Shown here piece by piece: positions 54,911 through 63,169 of a stretch of 64,000 bases of DNA (the stretch's first letter is position 1; each line of letters opens with the position of its first letter). The notes beneath the pieces are model-generated. The model searched no databases and was not told where the DNA came from. It saw only the letters and a program-made list of their open reading frames with translations. Where the stretch lies: positions 1 through 64,000 of the forward strand of contig DXMK01000020.1 of the NCBI GenBank assembly GCA_019414245.1, read 5' to 3'. This DNA is from Collinsella sp. (GTDB taxonomy: Bacteria; Actinomycetota; Coriobacteriia; Coriobacteriales; Coriobacteriaceae). A program made the translations under genes and the position numbers.

Positions 54911-56071
54911 CTACTTGGAGAGCTCGTCAGCGAGGGCCTCGATCTGAGCGCGCGAGGCGTCGTTGAGCGAACCCAGGACAGTCACCTTGTTCTCCGTCAG
55001 GGTGATGTCCTTCATGCCCTCGAGCTCCTTGGTCATAACCTTAGCGGCGGCAGGTGCCCAAGAGCCGGCCTCAACGAGCGCCACGGTACGGTTCTGGTAG
55101 GCATGCTCGGCGAGCGTATGGATAAAGGTGCTCATAAACGGGAAGATCTCGCCCTGATAGGTGATGGAAGCGAGCACCAGACGGTCATAGCGGAACGCGT
55201 CCTCAACGGCCTCGGCCATGTCGTCGCGAGCCAGGTCAAAGACGGAGACCTTCTGGCCGCGAGCCTCGAGCGCTGCGGCGAGCTCCTCGACGGCGGCCTT
55301 CAGGTGGCCATAGACGCTCGCGTAGGCAATGGTGATGCCCTCGTCCTCGGGCTGATAGCTCGACCAGATGTTGTAGGTGTCGAGGTAGTAGCCCAGGTTC
55401 TCGGTCAGCACGGGGCCGTGGAGCGGGCAGATGATCTGGATGTCCAGGTCGGCGGCCTTCTTGAGCACGGCCTGCACGAACTTGCCGAACTTGCCGACGA
55501 TGCCAAAGTAGTAGCGGCGCGCCTCGCAGGCCCACCCTTCCGGATCCTCGATGTCATTGGCACCAAACTTGCCAAAGCCGTCGGCACTAAAGAGCACCTT
55601 GTCGGTGGCCTCGTAAGAGAACAGCACCTCGGGCCAGTGAACGTTGGGGGCGCCGACAAACGTCAGGCTGTGGCCGCCCAGGTCGAGCACGTCGCCCTCT
55701 TTGACGACCATCTTGCGCTCGGGATAATCGGTGCCAAAGTAGTTGACCATCATGCGGAAGGCGCCCATGCTGGCCACAATCTGTGCCTGGGGATAGCGCT
55801 CCATAAAGGCGGCGATGCCGGCGGAGTGATCGGGCTCCATGTGATGGATGACCAGGTAGTCGGGCGTGCGGCCGTCGAGCACGGCCTCGAGGTTGCCGAG
55901 CCACTCGTCGACAAAACCGCCATCGACCGAATCGGCGACAGCGATCTTCTCGCCCAAGATAACGTAGCTGTTGTATGCCATACCGTTCTCGGACACATCG
56001 TACTGGCCCTCGAACAGGTCAATGTCGTGATCGTCAACGCCAATGTAGCGGATATCCTTGGTGATCTCCAT
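54911..56071 (-). CDS. Flavodiiron protein (FprA type)
   Basis: Reduces oxygen or nitric oxide to protect anaerobes. The 386-residue protein has an N-terminal metallo-beta-lactamase-like diiron domain (HHMEPDHSAG holds the iron ligands; CPLHGPV near residue 225 has another) and a C-terminal flavodoxin domain (IAYASVYGHLKAAVEE, then GSWAPAAAKVM). No extra rubredoxin domain is present. The ATG at 56071 follows GGAGGCTTTGCCTG. It is convergent to the DeoR gene and unrelated to the sugar genes in function. Confidence 0.92.
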   Translation of the reverse strand: MEITKDIRYIGVDDHDIDLFEGQYDVSENGMAYNSYVILGEKIAVADSVDGGFVDEWLGNLEAVLDGRTPDYLVIHHMEPDHSAGIAAFMERYPQAQIVASMGAFRMMVNYFGTDYPERKMVVKEGDVLDLGGHSLTFVGAPNVHWPEVLFSYEATDKVLFSADGFGKFGANDIEDPEGWACEARRYYFGIVGKFGKFVQAVLKKAADLDIQIICPLHGPVLTENLGYYLDTYNIWSSYQPEDEGITIAYASVYGHLKAAVEELAAALEARGQKVSVFDLARDDMAEAVEDAFRYDRLVLASITYQGEIFPFMSTFIHTLAEHAYQNRTVALVEAGSWAPAAAKVMTKELEGMKDITLTENKVTVLGSLNDASRAQIEALADELSK

Positions 56072-56200
56072 CAGGCAAAGCCTCCTAGATAGACAAATGA
56101 ACCCGTCTATCATAGCACTCGCCCGCATCCCAACAGCTATCTGCCGGCATCCTTACCGATTGTTATTGAAATGCGATAAATCGCCGTTTACCAGCACAAA

Positions 56201-57232
56201 CTATGAGCGCGGTATCGCCGTGCTATGTCGAATGATGAGCTGGCCGGGAATACGAATGGCAACGGTTTTGCCCACCGTACCCGCCTCGGGAACCGCATGC
56301 TCAAACACCTCGCGTCCGCGCTGATGCAGATCGAATCGCACGGTCGTGAGCTCGTTGTGCGCGACAAAGTCGTCGAGCGAATCGTCGACGCCCACCACGC
56401 TCACGTCCTCGGGCACGCGCAAACCGCTATCACGCAGCGCGGCAATCGCGCCATTTGCCATCTGATCGTTTGCCGCATAGATCGCCGTCATGGTGCGGTC
56501 GTGCTCGGCCAGGTACCTGCCGGCTTCGTAACCGCTGTTGGCAGACCAGTCGCCTTCGAGCGGCTCTGCCGGCTCGATGTGTTTACGCTCGAGTGCATCT
56601 TGCCAACCGGCGCGACGAAATTGCTCGTCGACTGAGAACGACGGGCCGCCAATATAGCGAATCTGCTCGTGCCCCAGCTCAAACAGGTGATCCATAAGCA
56701 ATAGCGAGCAGCCGTAATGATCAGAGTCAACTGTGGTCACGCGCGGATGCGCGTACATGGTAACGATGACCGTGCCAATGCCCGGCAGTGGATCAAACGT
56801 CTCAAAATCGGGCGCCATGCGACTCATGCCGATAATGATGCCGTCCACGGGCAGCGCGGCCATACGACGCGTGGCCTCGGCAAGCGAAAACTCCTCGGTC
56901 TTGGACATCTCGACCAGCGTAATGGCGCAATTATGCTCGCGAGCAGCGCTGGCGATGCCGTCGATCATCGTCAGGTTGCCGAACTTGGTGACATCGTTGA
57001 CGCACAGGCCGACCGAATGGTAACGGCCGTCGCGCAGCGAGCGACCGGCATAGCTCGGACGAAAGCCAAGCTCTTGCATCGCGGCCTGCACGCGCTGGCG
57101 CGTCTGCTCGTTGACGTTAGGCAAGCCGTTGGCAACGCGCGAAACCGTCTGCTGCGAAACGCCAGCAGCGCGAGCGACGTCGGCCATGGAGACCGGACGC
57201 GTACCTGTATCGTTGGACGGGCGCCTTGCCAC
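56201..57232 (-). CDS. galR: LacI-family regulator of the galactose genes
   Basis: A 343-residue repressor with helix-turn-helix MADVARAAGVSQQTVSRVANG, hinge RPSYAGRSLRDGR and ligand domain (GLCVNDVTKFGN, IYAANDQMANGAIAAL). It is divergent from galK, and three matching operators lie in the shared 338-bp region. The GTG at 57232 follows GAAGGTGATCCT. Family and context indicate control of galKT; the inducer is probably galactose or a derivative. Confidence 0.87.
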   Translation of the reverse strand: MARRPSNDTGTRPVSMADVARAAGVSQQTVSRVANGLPNVNEQTRQRVQAAMQELGFRPSYAGRSLRDGRYHSVGLCVNDVTKFGNLTMIDGIASAAREHNCAITLVEMSKTEEFSLAEATRRMAALPVDGIIIGMSRMAPDFETFDPLPGIGTVIVTMYAHPRVTTVDSDHYGCSLLLMDHLFELGHEQIRYIGGPSFSVDEQFRRAGWQDALERKHIEPAEPLEGDWSANSGYEAGRYLAEHDRTMTAIYAANDQMANGAIAALRDSGLRVPEDVSVVGVDDSLDDFVAHNELTTVRFDLHQRGREVFEHAVPEAGTVGKTVAIRIPGQLIIRHSTAIPRS

Positions 57233-57325
57233 AGGATCACCTTCACCCTTGCGAGATCTGAATAGCGTGAATGCCTGCCCGGGCAGAAATACGCCCCGCG
57301 CCGAGGCCCGCTATCGTCGGACGCA

Positions 57326-57526
57326 TGTTAACGTACTCTACTTTTTCTATCTGCATCTTTTCTGCTTTATAAGTCCATACGGCAGTACCGTTCACGGCTG
57401 TATTTCTACCGATTACCAGATTCTCAAAAAGTGACAAGCGATGTGTTATGAGTACGTTAACATAGCCCGTAACGTGCGGTATCGTGAACACCTGGTTCAT
57501 GCCGCTTCAAGTTGTTAACGTACTCA
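57326..57526. promoter_or_regulatory. Three LacI-type operators between galR and galK
   Basis: TGTTAACGTACTCT (57326-57339), TGAGTACGTTAACA (57449-57462) and TGTTAACGTACTCA (57513-57526). All share TG-N3-ACGT-N3-CA symmetry. The last two lie upstream of galK and the first closer to galR, so one repressor can cover both promoters. Confidence 0.8.
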
Positions 57527-57570
57527 TAACGACGCAAAACTCACCCGTGCGCGCCAAGGAAAGGACTCCC

Positions 57571-58776
57571 ATGACCACCCCCGACGAAAAGACATTCGCC
57601 ACGCTCACCAAGCTGTTTGAGGAGGAGTTTGGCCCCATCGGCGATCGCCAGGTGCTCTATGTGCACGCGCCCGGCCGTTCCGAGATCAGCGGCAACCACA
57701 CCGACCACGAGGGTGGCCACGTTATCGCCGGCTCGCTCGATGTCGCCGTCGATGGCATCGCCGTGGCAACCGATTCCAACAAGGTCCGCGTTGCCGACGA
57801 GGGCTATCCCACGTTTGAGATTGCGCTCGACACGCTAGACGTTCAGGAGTCCGAGAAGGGCACGTCCGCGAGCCTCGTCCGCGGCATGGCCCACGAAATC
57901 GCTGCTCTGGGTGTTGAGCCCCAGGGCTTCGACTTCGCCTTCACCTGCTCCGTTCCCTCGGGCGGCGGCCTTTCCAGCTCCGCTGCCGTCGAGGCCGCAT
58001 ACGGTCGTGCCATGGAAACCCTCTGGGGCGCGCCCGCCATTGAGCCCGTCGCGCTTGCGCAGATGAGCCAGCGCACCGAGAACAACTACTACGGCAAGCC
58101 CTGCGGTCTGATGGACCAGGCCGCTGTGTGCCTGGGCGGCCTCGCCTACATGGACTTTGAGGATCAGGCTCAGCCTAAGACCCAGAAGCTCGAGCTCAAC
58201 TTTGAGGATCACGGCTACGCGCTCGTGCTCGTTAAGGTCGGCGCCGACCACGTGGCCGCCACCGATGACTACGCCGCCGTTCCACGCGAAATGCAAGACG
58301 TCGCCGCCGAGTTTGGCAAGGCACGCCTGTGCGAGGTAAACGTTGCCGATTTTGACGCCAAGCTCCCCGAGCTGCGCGCCAAGCTGGGCGACCGTGCCTG
58401 CCTGCGCGCCGTTCACTACTGGTACGAGAACGGCCTGGTCGATAAGCGCTGGGCTGCCCTGAACGCCGGCGACATCGACCAGTTCCTGGTCCTGACACGC
58501 AAGTCCGGCGCCAGCTCTGCCATGTACCTGCAGAATGTCGTTGCTAAGCTGGGCTCCGAGCAGCCCTCGATGTATGCCCTGGCACTGGCCGAGCACGTGC
58601 TCGACGGCCGAGGCGCCGTCCGTATCCACGGTGGCGGCTTTGGTGGCACCATCCAGGCCTTCGTGCCGCTCGACCTGGTCGACACCTTCATCGCCAAGAT
58701 GAACGGCTGGCTGGGCGAGGGCTCTGCCCGCCACTACGCAATTTCTGACAAGGGGGCCTACGCGGCATGGCTGTAA
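57571..58776 (+). CDS. galK: Galactokinase
   Basis: Phosphorylates galactose at C1, first step of the Leloir pathway. The 401-residue GHMP kinase has the galactokinase signature GRSEISGNHTDHEGG (a variant of the usual GRVNLIGEHTDY), the ATP loop PSGGGLSSSAAVEAA and the C-terminal RIHGGGFGGTIQAF. The ATG at 57571 follows GGAAAGGACTCCC; the frame runs open to 57484 through operator DNA. The gene overlaps galT by 10 bp, so the two are translated together. Confidence 0.93.
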   Translation: MTTPDEKTFATLTKLFEEEFGPIGDRQVLYVHAPGRSEISGNHTDHEGGHVIAGSLDVAVDGIAVATDSNKVRVADEGYPTFEIALDTLDVQESEKGTSASLVRGMAHEIAALGVEPQGFDFAFTCSVPSGGGLSSSAAVEAAYGRAMETLWGAPAIEPVALAQMSQRTENNYYGKPCGLMDQAAVCLGGLAYMDFEDQAQPKTQKLELNFEDHGYALVLVKVGADHVAATDDYAAVPREMQDVAAEFGKARLCEVNVADFDAKLPELRAKLGDRACLRAVHYWYENGLVDKRWAALNAGDIDQFLVLTRKSGASSAMYLQNVVAKLGSEQPSMYALALAEHVLDGRGAVRIHGGGFGGTIQAFVPLDLVDTFIAKMNGWLGEGSARHYAISDKGAYAAWL

Positions 58777-60395
58777 TGACTGACGTGCGCGAGGCCGCGC
58801 AGAACCTGATCGAGTACGCCATCCACCGATCGATGATCGGCCAGGACGATCGCATCTGGGCGTATAACACCATTCTCGAGTGCATCGGTGCTACGGGCCC
58901 GGCGCTCGACATGGCCTGGGCGCTCCAGGTCGAGAAACTCTCGCTCTTGCACCCCGATACCCTGCCCAACTTTGACCTTGAAGGCACACTTGCCGCGCTT
59001 GCCGAGGCGGCTGTTGCCAACGGCGCCGCCGAGGACACGGCATCGGGCCGCGACCGCATCGCCATGCGCATCATGGGCGCGCTCATGCCGCGCCCGTCTG
59101 CCGTGATTGACGAGTTTACCGGCCGCATGGGCGTCAACGAGCCCCGCGCCGCGACCGACTGGTTCTACGGCCTGTGCTGCGACGCCGGCTACGTGCGCCG
59201 TGCCGCCATCGCGCGCAACATCAAATGGAGCACCCCCACCAACTGGGGCGATCTTGAAATCACCATCAACCTGTCCAAACCCGAGAAGGACCCGCGCGAT
59301 ATCGCCGCGGCAGGTGCAGCCAAGAACATGGGCGAGAAGTATCCCGCCTGCCAGCTCTGCATCGAGAACGAGGGTTACCCCGGACGCTCCGCCGCGGCTG
59401 ACGGCGGCGCTCATCCCGCCCGCCAGAATCTGCGCGTTATCCCCATCCAGCTCGACGGCGAGCGTTGGGGCTTCCAGTACAGCCCGTACGCGTACTTTAA
59501 CGAGCACTGCATTGCCATGAGCTCCGAGCATCGTCCGATGCACGTCGACCGCAAGGGGCTGACCTGCCTGCTCGATTTTGTGGACCTGTTCCCGCACTAC
59601 TTTATCGGCTCCAACGCCGACCTGCCCATCGTGGGCGGCTCGATTCTGTCGCACGACCACTTCCAGGGCGGCGCGCACGAGTTCCCCATGATGCATGCCA
59701 CCGAAGTCTCGCAGTTTAGCGTGCCCGGCTTTGACCAGGTCAGCGGTACCGTGTTGCAGTGGCCGCTTTCGGTGCTGCGACTGCGCTCGCACGACCGCGC
59801 CCAGTTGCTCGACGCTGCCGAGAAGATTATCCTCGCCTGGCGCGAGTGGACCGATGAGTCTGTGGGCGTTATCGCGCACACGGCCGACGGCGTAGCGCAC
59901 AACACCGTGACGCCCGTCATCCGCCGCGTCGACTTCCGCGGCAATGCCGGTGGCGAGATTTACGAGGCCTACCTGGCACTTCGCTGCAACATCACGACCG
60001 ACGAGCATCCGCTGGGCGTTTTCCACCCGCATGCCGAGTATCACCATATTAAAAAGGAGAACATCGGCCTGATCGAGGTCATGGGCTTGGCCATTTTGCC
60101 GCCGCGCCTGGTTCCCGAGCTCGGCGCTGTCCGTGAGCACCTGTTGGCGGCCAAGACCGATGCCAGCTACGACCTTGCCGGTGCGCTCGAGGGCGACGAC
60201 CTTTGCCGCAGCCACGCCGCATGGGCCGAGGACGTCTTTGCCCGCCGCGCCGACGAGCTTACGGCGGACAACGCCATCGACATCCTGCACGAGGAGGTCG
60301 GCGTGGTGTTTGGCCACGTGCTCGACAACGCCGGCGTCTTTAAGTGGGACGAAGCCGGCCGCGCCGCCCAACAGCGCTTTATCGACTCACTGTAA
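58767..60395 (+). CDS. galT: Galactose-1-phosphate uridylyltransferase, class II
   Basis: Exchanges UMP between UDP-glucose and galactose-1-phosphate. At 542 residues it is the long type of Firmicutes and Actinobacteria rather than the 350-residue Escherichia type. Motifs are PVQ-like region around IGSNADLPIVGGSILSHDHFQGGAHEFPM, containing the expected His-x-His, and HPHAEYHHIKKENIGLIEVMGLA (outline). The ATG at 58767 overlaps the end of galK; an ATG at 58776 is an alternative. UDP-galactose 4-epimerase is not in this window. Confidence 0.92.
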   Translation: MAVMTDVREAAQNLIEYAIHRSMIGQDDRIWAYNTILECIGATGPALDMAWALQVEKLSLLHPDTLPNFDLEGTLAALAEAAVANGAAEDTASGRDRIAMRIMGALMPRPSAVIDEFTGRMGVNEPRAATDWFYGLCCDAGYVRRAAIARNIKWSTPTNWGDLEITINLSKPEKDPRDIAAAGAAKNMGEKYPACQLCIENEGYPGRSAAADGGAHPARQNLRVIPIQLDGERWGFQYSPYAYFNEHCIAMSSEHRPMHVDRKGLTCLLDFVDLFPHYFIGSNADLPIVGGSILSHDHFQGGAHEFPMMHATEVSQFSVPGFDQVSGTVLQWPLSVLRLRSHDRAQLLDAAEKIILAWREWTDESVGVIAHTADGVAHNTVTPVIRRVDFRGNAGGEIYEAYLALRCNITTDEHPLGVFHPHAEYHHIKKENIGLIEVMGLAILPPRLVPELGAVREHLLAAKTDASYDLAGALEGDDLCRSHAAWAEDVFARRADELTADNAIDILHEEVGVVFGHVLDNAGVFKWDEAGRAAQQRFIDSL

Positions 60396-60441
60396 TGATC
60401 CCTTGGGGACGGAGGAAAACGGATCACTTCGTCTTCAAGAC

Positions 60442-60483
60442 AACGGCGCCCGCCGGCAACATCGCCGGCGGGCGCCGTTTTTT
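60442..60483 (+). terminator. Terminator of galKT
   Basis: ACGGCGCCCGCCGGC pairs with GCCGGCGGGCGCCGT around AACATC, followed by TTTTT. Located 47 bp after the galT stop. Confidence 0.9.
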
Positions 60484-60488
60484 GAGTG

Positions 60489-60557
60489 TAGTCATTGGGG
60501 TCATTCTTAAGGGGCGTTCTTAAACGACTAGTCATTAAAGAGCGTCCCCAATGACTA
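60489..60557. repeat. TAGTC inverted repeat, family III copy 2
   Basis: TAGTCATTGGGG (60489-60500) pairs with CCCCAATGACTA (60546-60557). The interior contains CGTTCTTAAACGACTAGTC, which is found reverse-complemented in copy 1 at 28.6 kb. This copy has about 13 extra bp at one side. Confidence 0.75.
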
Positions 60558-60565
60558 CTTGCGAC

Positions 60566-60705
60566 CAAGGCAACGCCGGTGTCTTGGCAACGACAGCGAA
60601 AACGCCCCTAAGCGAGCAAGGTGACGTGAAAGAGGAGGGCATTGACCTTTTGGTCATGCCCGACGATTGAACGTCAGATTGCCGCTTAGGGGCGTTTGCA
60701 GCGTC
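60566..60705 (+). repeat. Structured repeat, family II copy 3
   Basis: Outer stem AACGCCCCTAAGCG (60601-60614) with CGCTTAGGGGCGTT (60683-60696), internal loop GCAAGGTG against CAGATTGCC, core GAAAGAGGAGGGCATTGACC with GGTCATGCCCGACGATTGA. Flanks CAACGCCGGTGTCTTGGC and GCAGCGTCG match the reverse complement of those around copy 1. It lies between the convergent galT and lacC genes. Confidence 0.8.
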
Positions 60706-60739
60706 GCGCCGTTACGCGGTTTGGTAAAACCGCGTAACC

Positions 60740-61675
60740 CTACAGTTCAGTCACGACAACGCTGTTGTAGATCTCGTCCCAGCGGTCCATGACCAGGTGG
60801 CCAGTCTTGGGATCCATGGCGTTGAGCTTGCCGCAGGTATTGGCGGTCTTGAGCACCGTGATGTCGTCGGCACCAGCAGCAATGGCATGCGCAAAGCCGG
60901 CGATGGTCGAGTCGCCGGAACCCGTCGCGTTCACTGCCGCAATCGCGGGCGTCTTGGCGCGGAACGCGCGACCCTCATGGAAGCCCACCGAGCCGGCAGT
61001 GCCCATCGAAACGACAACCCAAGGGATACCGGCAAAGCGGCCATCGGCGGCAAGCGCCTCACGCAAGGCATCGATATCATCGGTCGTAAAGGACGTACCT
61101 AGCAGGCCATTAATCTCGGTCAGGTTGGGCTTTACGAGCTCAGGCTTAGCGTCGGACTCCAGCGCGGCCTCCAGCGATGCACCCGAGGTGTCGAGCAGCA
61201 CCTTAGCGCCCGCCTCCTCGGCGATCTTGACGAGCTCGGCATAGTAGCCGGCATCGACGCCACGCGGCAGCGAGCCCGAAAGCGTCACAACGTCCGCCTT
61301 CGCTGCAAGCTCGGCGAACTTGGCCGTAAAGGCCTCGAGCTCGGCCGGGGCGATCTGCGGGCCGCTCTCCAGCAGCTCGGTCTGATTACCCTCGTGCAGA
61401 ATATTCAGGCAAATGCGCGTCTCACCGGCGATGGGCACAAAGTCATTCTTGACGCCATCGGCATCCATGAGCTCGGCCATATAGGCACCCATGTGGCCAC
61501 CAAGCAGGCCGGTCGCGAGCACGTCGTCACCCAGCTGCAACAGCACACGGCTCACGTTGAGGCCCTTGCCACCAGCGGTCTTTTCGGGCATCACGCGGTT
61601 AACATCGTCGATGATCAGCTTGTCGAGCTGATAGCGCGTATCAATCGACGGGTTCATGGTAACGGTCAGAATCAT
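60740..61675 (-). CDS. lacC: Tagatose-6-phosphate kinase (PfkB family)
   Basis: A 311-residue PfkB-type kinase: ILTVTMNPSIDTRYQL at the start, KTAGGKGLNVSRVLLQLG, and the catalytic NATGSGDSTIAGF near residue 250. In general features it could also be a 1-phosphofructokinase, but location after lacA and lacB supports tagatose-6-phosphate kinase. The reaction gives tagatose-1,6-bisphosphate for the class II aldolase. The ATG at 61675 follows ACAGGAGTCCAAC. A 197-bp spacer with a small hairpin (TCTGGCGTTC/GAACGCCGGA, about 61840-61865) separates it from lacB. Confidence 0.82.
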   Translation of the reverse strand: MILTVTMNPSIDTRYQLDKLIIDDVNRVMPEKTAGGKGLNVSRVLLQLGDDVLATGLLGGHMGAYMAELMDADGVKNDFVPIAGETRICLNILHEGNQTELLESGPQIAPAELEAFTAKFAELAAKADVVTLSGSLPRGVDAGYYAELVKIAEEAGAKVLLDTSGASLEAALESDAKPELVKPNLTEINGLLGTSFTTDDIDALREALAADGRFAGIPWVVVSMGTAGSVGFHEGRAFRAKTPAIAAVNATGSGDSTIAGFAHAIAAGADDITVLKTANTCGKLNAMDPKTGHLVMDRWDEIYNSVVVTEL

Positions 61676-61872
61676 GTTGGACTCCTGTTTAGAAAACCGG
61701 CCCGCGCCCCTCACAGAAACGCGAGCCGTCAATTAAAAAGCTGCAGAATGCCGGGTACCGCCAAAACGACGCACACGAGCTCAGCAAGCAAAAGTTTTAT
61801 CAGAGTAGCTCGCCCGCCAGATGGCTTCGCAGCGTCGACTGGTCTGGCGTTCGGTAGAACGCCGGAACCTCC

Positions 61873-62397
61873 TTAGTCGTGGTATTCGCCGCGGTCCCAC
61901 TTCTCCAGGAACTCGTCAAAGAAGTGCGGGTCGGCCTGAGCCTCGGCGTCGGCCTTATTGCAGGCATCGATCTTGGCGATCAAGGCATCGTGCTCGGGAG
62001 TCTTGTCGTAGGGCTCCTCCAGGAAGGCAAGCATGATGTCGGCCATCAGGAACTCGCCGGTGATCTTGCCGCCAAAGCCCACGATGTTGGCGTTGAGCTC
62101 GCGACGGGCATACAGGGCAGAGGTCATGTCGCGAACCAGGGCGCAGCGGGCGCCGGGAACCTTGTTGACGGCGTTGGTGATGCCGATGCCGGTGCCGCAC
62201 AGGGCCACGCCAAAGTCAGCCTTGCCGCTGGCAACAGCCTCGCCCACGGCCTTGCCGTAGATGGGGTAGTGCGTACGGGTGTGGCTGTAGGTGCCGCAGT
62301 CGAGCACCTTGTAGCCAGCCTGCTCCAGGCGGTCGGCCAGATAGATCTTCTCGTCCGTAACGATATGGTCGCAACCGATTGCGATGGTCTTCTTCAT
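61873..62397 (-). CDS. lacB: Galactose-6-phosphate isomerase, LacB subunit
   Basis: A 174-residue RpiB/LacAB-family protein: IAIGCDHIVTDEKIYLADRL, HYPIYGKAVGEAV, ALCGTGIGITNAVNKVPGARCALV with the active-site Cys, and a C-terminal extension (DPHFFDEFLEKWDRGEYHD) typical of LacB. With LacA it converts galactose-6-phosphate to tagatose-6-phosphate. The ATG at 62397 follows CGAAAGGACGTTCTG. It starts 63 bp after lacA. The pathway implies a PTS that phosphorylates galactose or lactose at C6; none is in the window. Confidence 0.9.
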   Translation of the reverse strand: MKKTIAIGCDHIVTDEKIYLADRLEQAGYKVLDCGTYSHTRTHYPIYGKAVGEAVASGKADFGVALCGTGIGITNAVNKVPGARCALVRDMTSALYARRELNANIVGFGGKITGEFLMADIMLAFLEEPYDKTPEHDALIAKIDACNKADAEAQADPHFFDEFLEKWDRGEYHD

Positions 62398-62460
62398 CAG
62401 AACGTCCTTTCGTCTGAATTCACAAGTTGAGGTAGAAGTTCGAGTTCTCGGTGGCTCTCG

Positions 62461-62889
62461 TTAGCCCATCTTGTTGAGCATGTCGACACGGATCTGGTGA
62501 CGGCCGCCAGCATACTGGGCGCGCAGGAACTCGCGGGCGATCTTCTTTGCGACCTCGGTGCCCACAACGCCCGGGCCCATGGTGACCATGCGCGAGCCGT
62601 TGTGCTCGCGGGTCATGTAAGCGGAACGCTCGTCGGAAATGTTGGCGACGACCATGCCCTTGATCTTGACGGCGGCCATATAGGAGCCGACACCGTACTT
62701 ATCGAATGCGAAGCCCTGGGAATCCTTGTGCTCCAGCAGGTCCTTGGCAACGGCGGTCGCGGAATCGACAAAGTCCGCGGCAGGGGTCTCGGAATAGTCG
62801 ACGACCTCGTGACCGTCGGCGATGAGCATCTCCTTGATGGACTCCTTCATCGACATACCGTCGGCATCGGAAGCGATTACAACTCTCAT
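62461..62889 (-). CDS. lacA: Galactose-6-phosphate isomerase, LacA subunit
   Basis: A 142-residue partner of LacB, with VVIASDADGMSMKESIKEMLIADGHEVVDY, AFDKYGVGSYMAAVKIKGMVVANI and a C-terminal GGRHQIRVDMLNKMG. It lacks the Cys of the LacB site, as expected for the LacA subunit. The ATG at 62889 follows AAGGAGGATGTC. First gene of lacA-lacB-lacC on the minus strand; several palindromes lie upstream at 62.98-63.06 kb. Confidence 0.9.
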   Translation of the reverse strand: MRVVIASDADGMSMKESIKEMLIADGHEVVDYSETPAADFVDSATAVAKDLLEHKDSQGFAFDKYGVGSYMAAVKIKGMVVANISDERSAYMTREHNGSRMVTMGPGVVGTEVAKKIAREFLRAQYAGGRHQIRVDMLNKMG

Positions 62890-62981
62890 GACATCCTCCT
62901 TGAGAGATACGCAGGTGCGTAGTTTCTGTTTGGAAGTGTTGAATCGCGTTCAGGTCCGGGCATCTGAATGTGCGGTTCTTC

Positions 62982-63059
62982 ACTGTTCATGTTTATTTGA
63001 ACACATTCGAACAGTAACTGCAACAACTATTTGTTTATCTTTGTTCTTTTTTGAACAAA
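62982..63059 (-). promoter_or_regulatory. Palindromes upstream of lacA
   Basis: ACTGTTC with GAACAGT (62982-62988 and 63009-63015), nested GTTCA/TGAAC (62985-63002), and TTTGTTC-TTTTTT-GAACAAA (63040-63059). The shared GTTC/GAAC words suggest repeated binding sites, plausibly for the DeoR/LacR-type regulator. The last also looks like an AT-rich stem-loop. Confidence 0.55.
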
Positions 63060-63131
63060 TATCGTTCACGGATGATTGCTGACCGTTTGAGCCGGGCGCG
63101 GACGTAGCGACCATGTGTTCAACAAATCAGA

Positions 63132-63152
63132 ACCACCCTTAAAAAGGGTGGT
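63132..63152. terminator. Hairpin between lacA promoter region and the IS element
   Basis: AACCACCCTT-AAAA-AGGGTGGTT, followed by TGCTCTT. It could be a terminator or mark one side of the IS200 element. Confidence 0.5.
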
Positions 63153-63169
63153 TTGCTCTTAGGGTATAA

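Noticed and set aside
58758..60371. A 537-codon open frame antisense to galT
   Set aside because: The sense frame is a full galT; the antisense product matches no family and has no start signal.
60740..61675. 1-phosphofructokinase for the PfkB-family gene
   Set aside because: Possible by sequence alone, but no fructose PTS adjoins it and lacA/lacB do, so tagatose-6-phosphate kinase is preferred.
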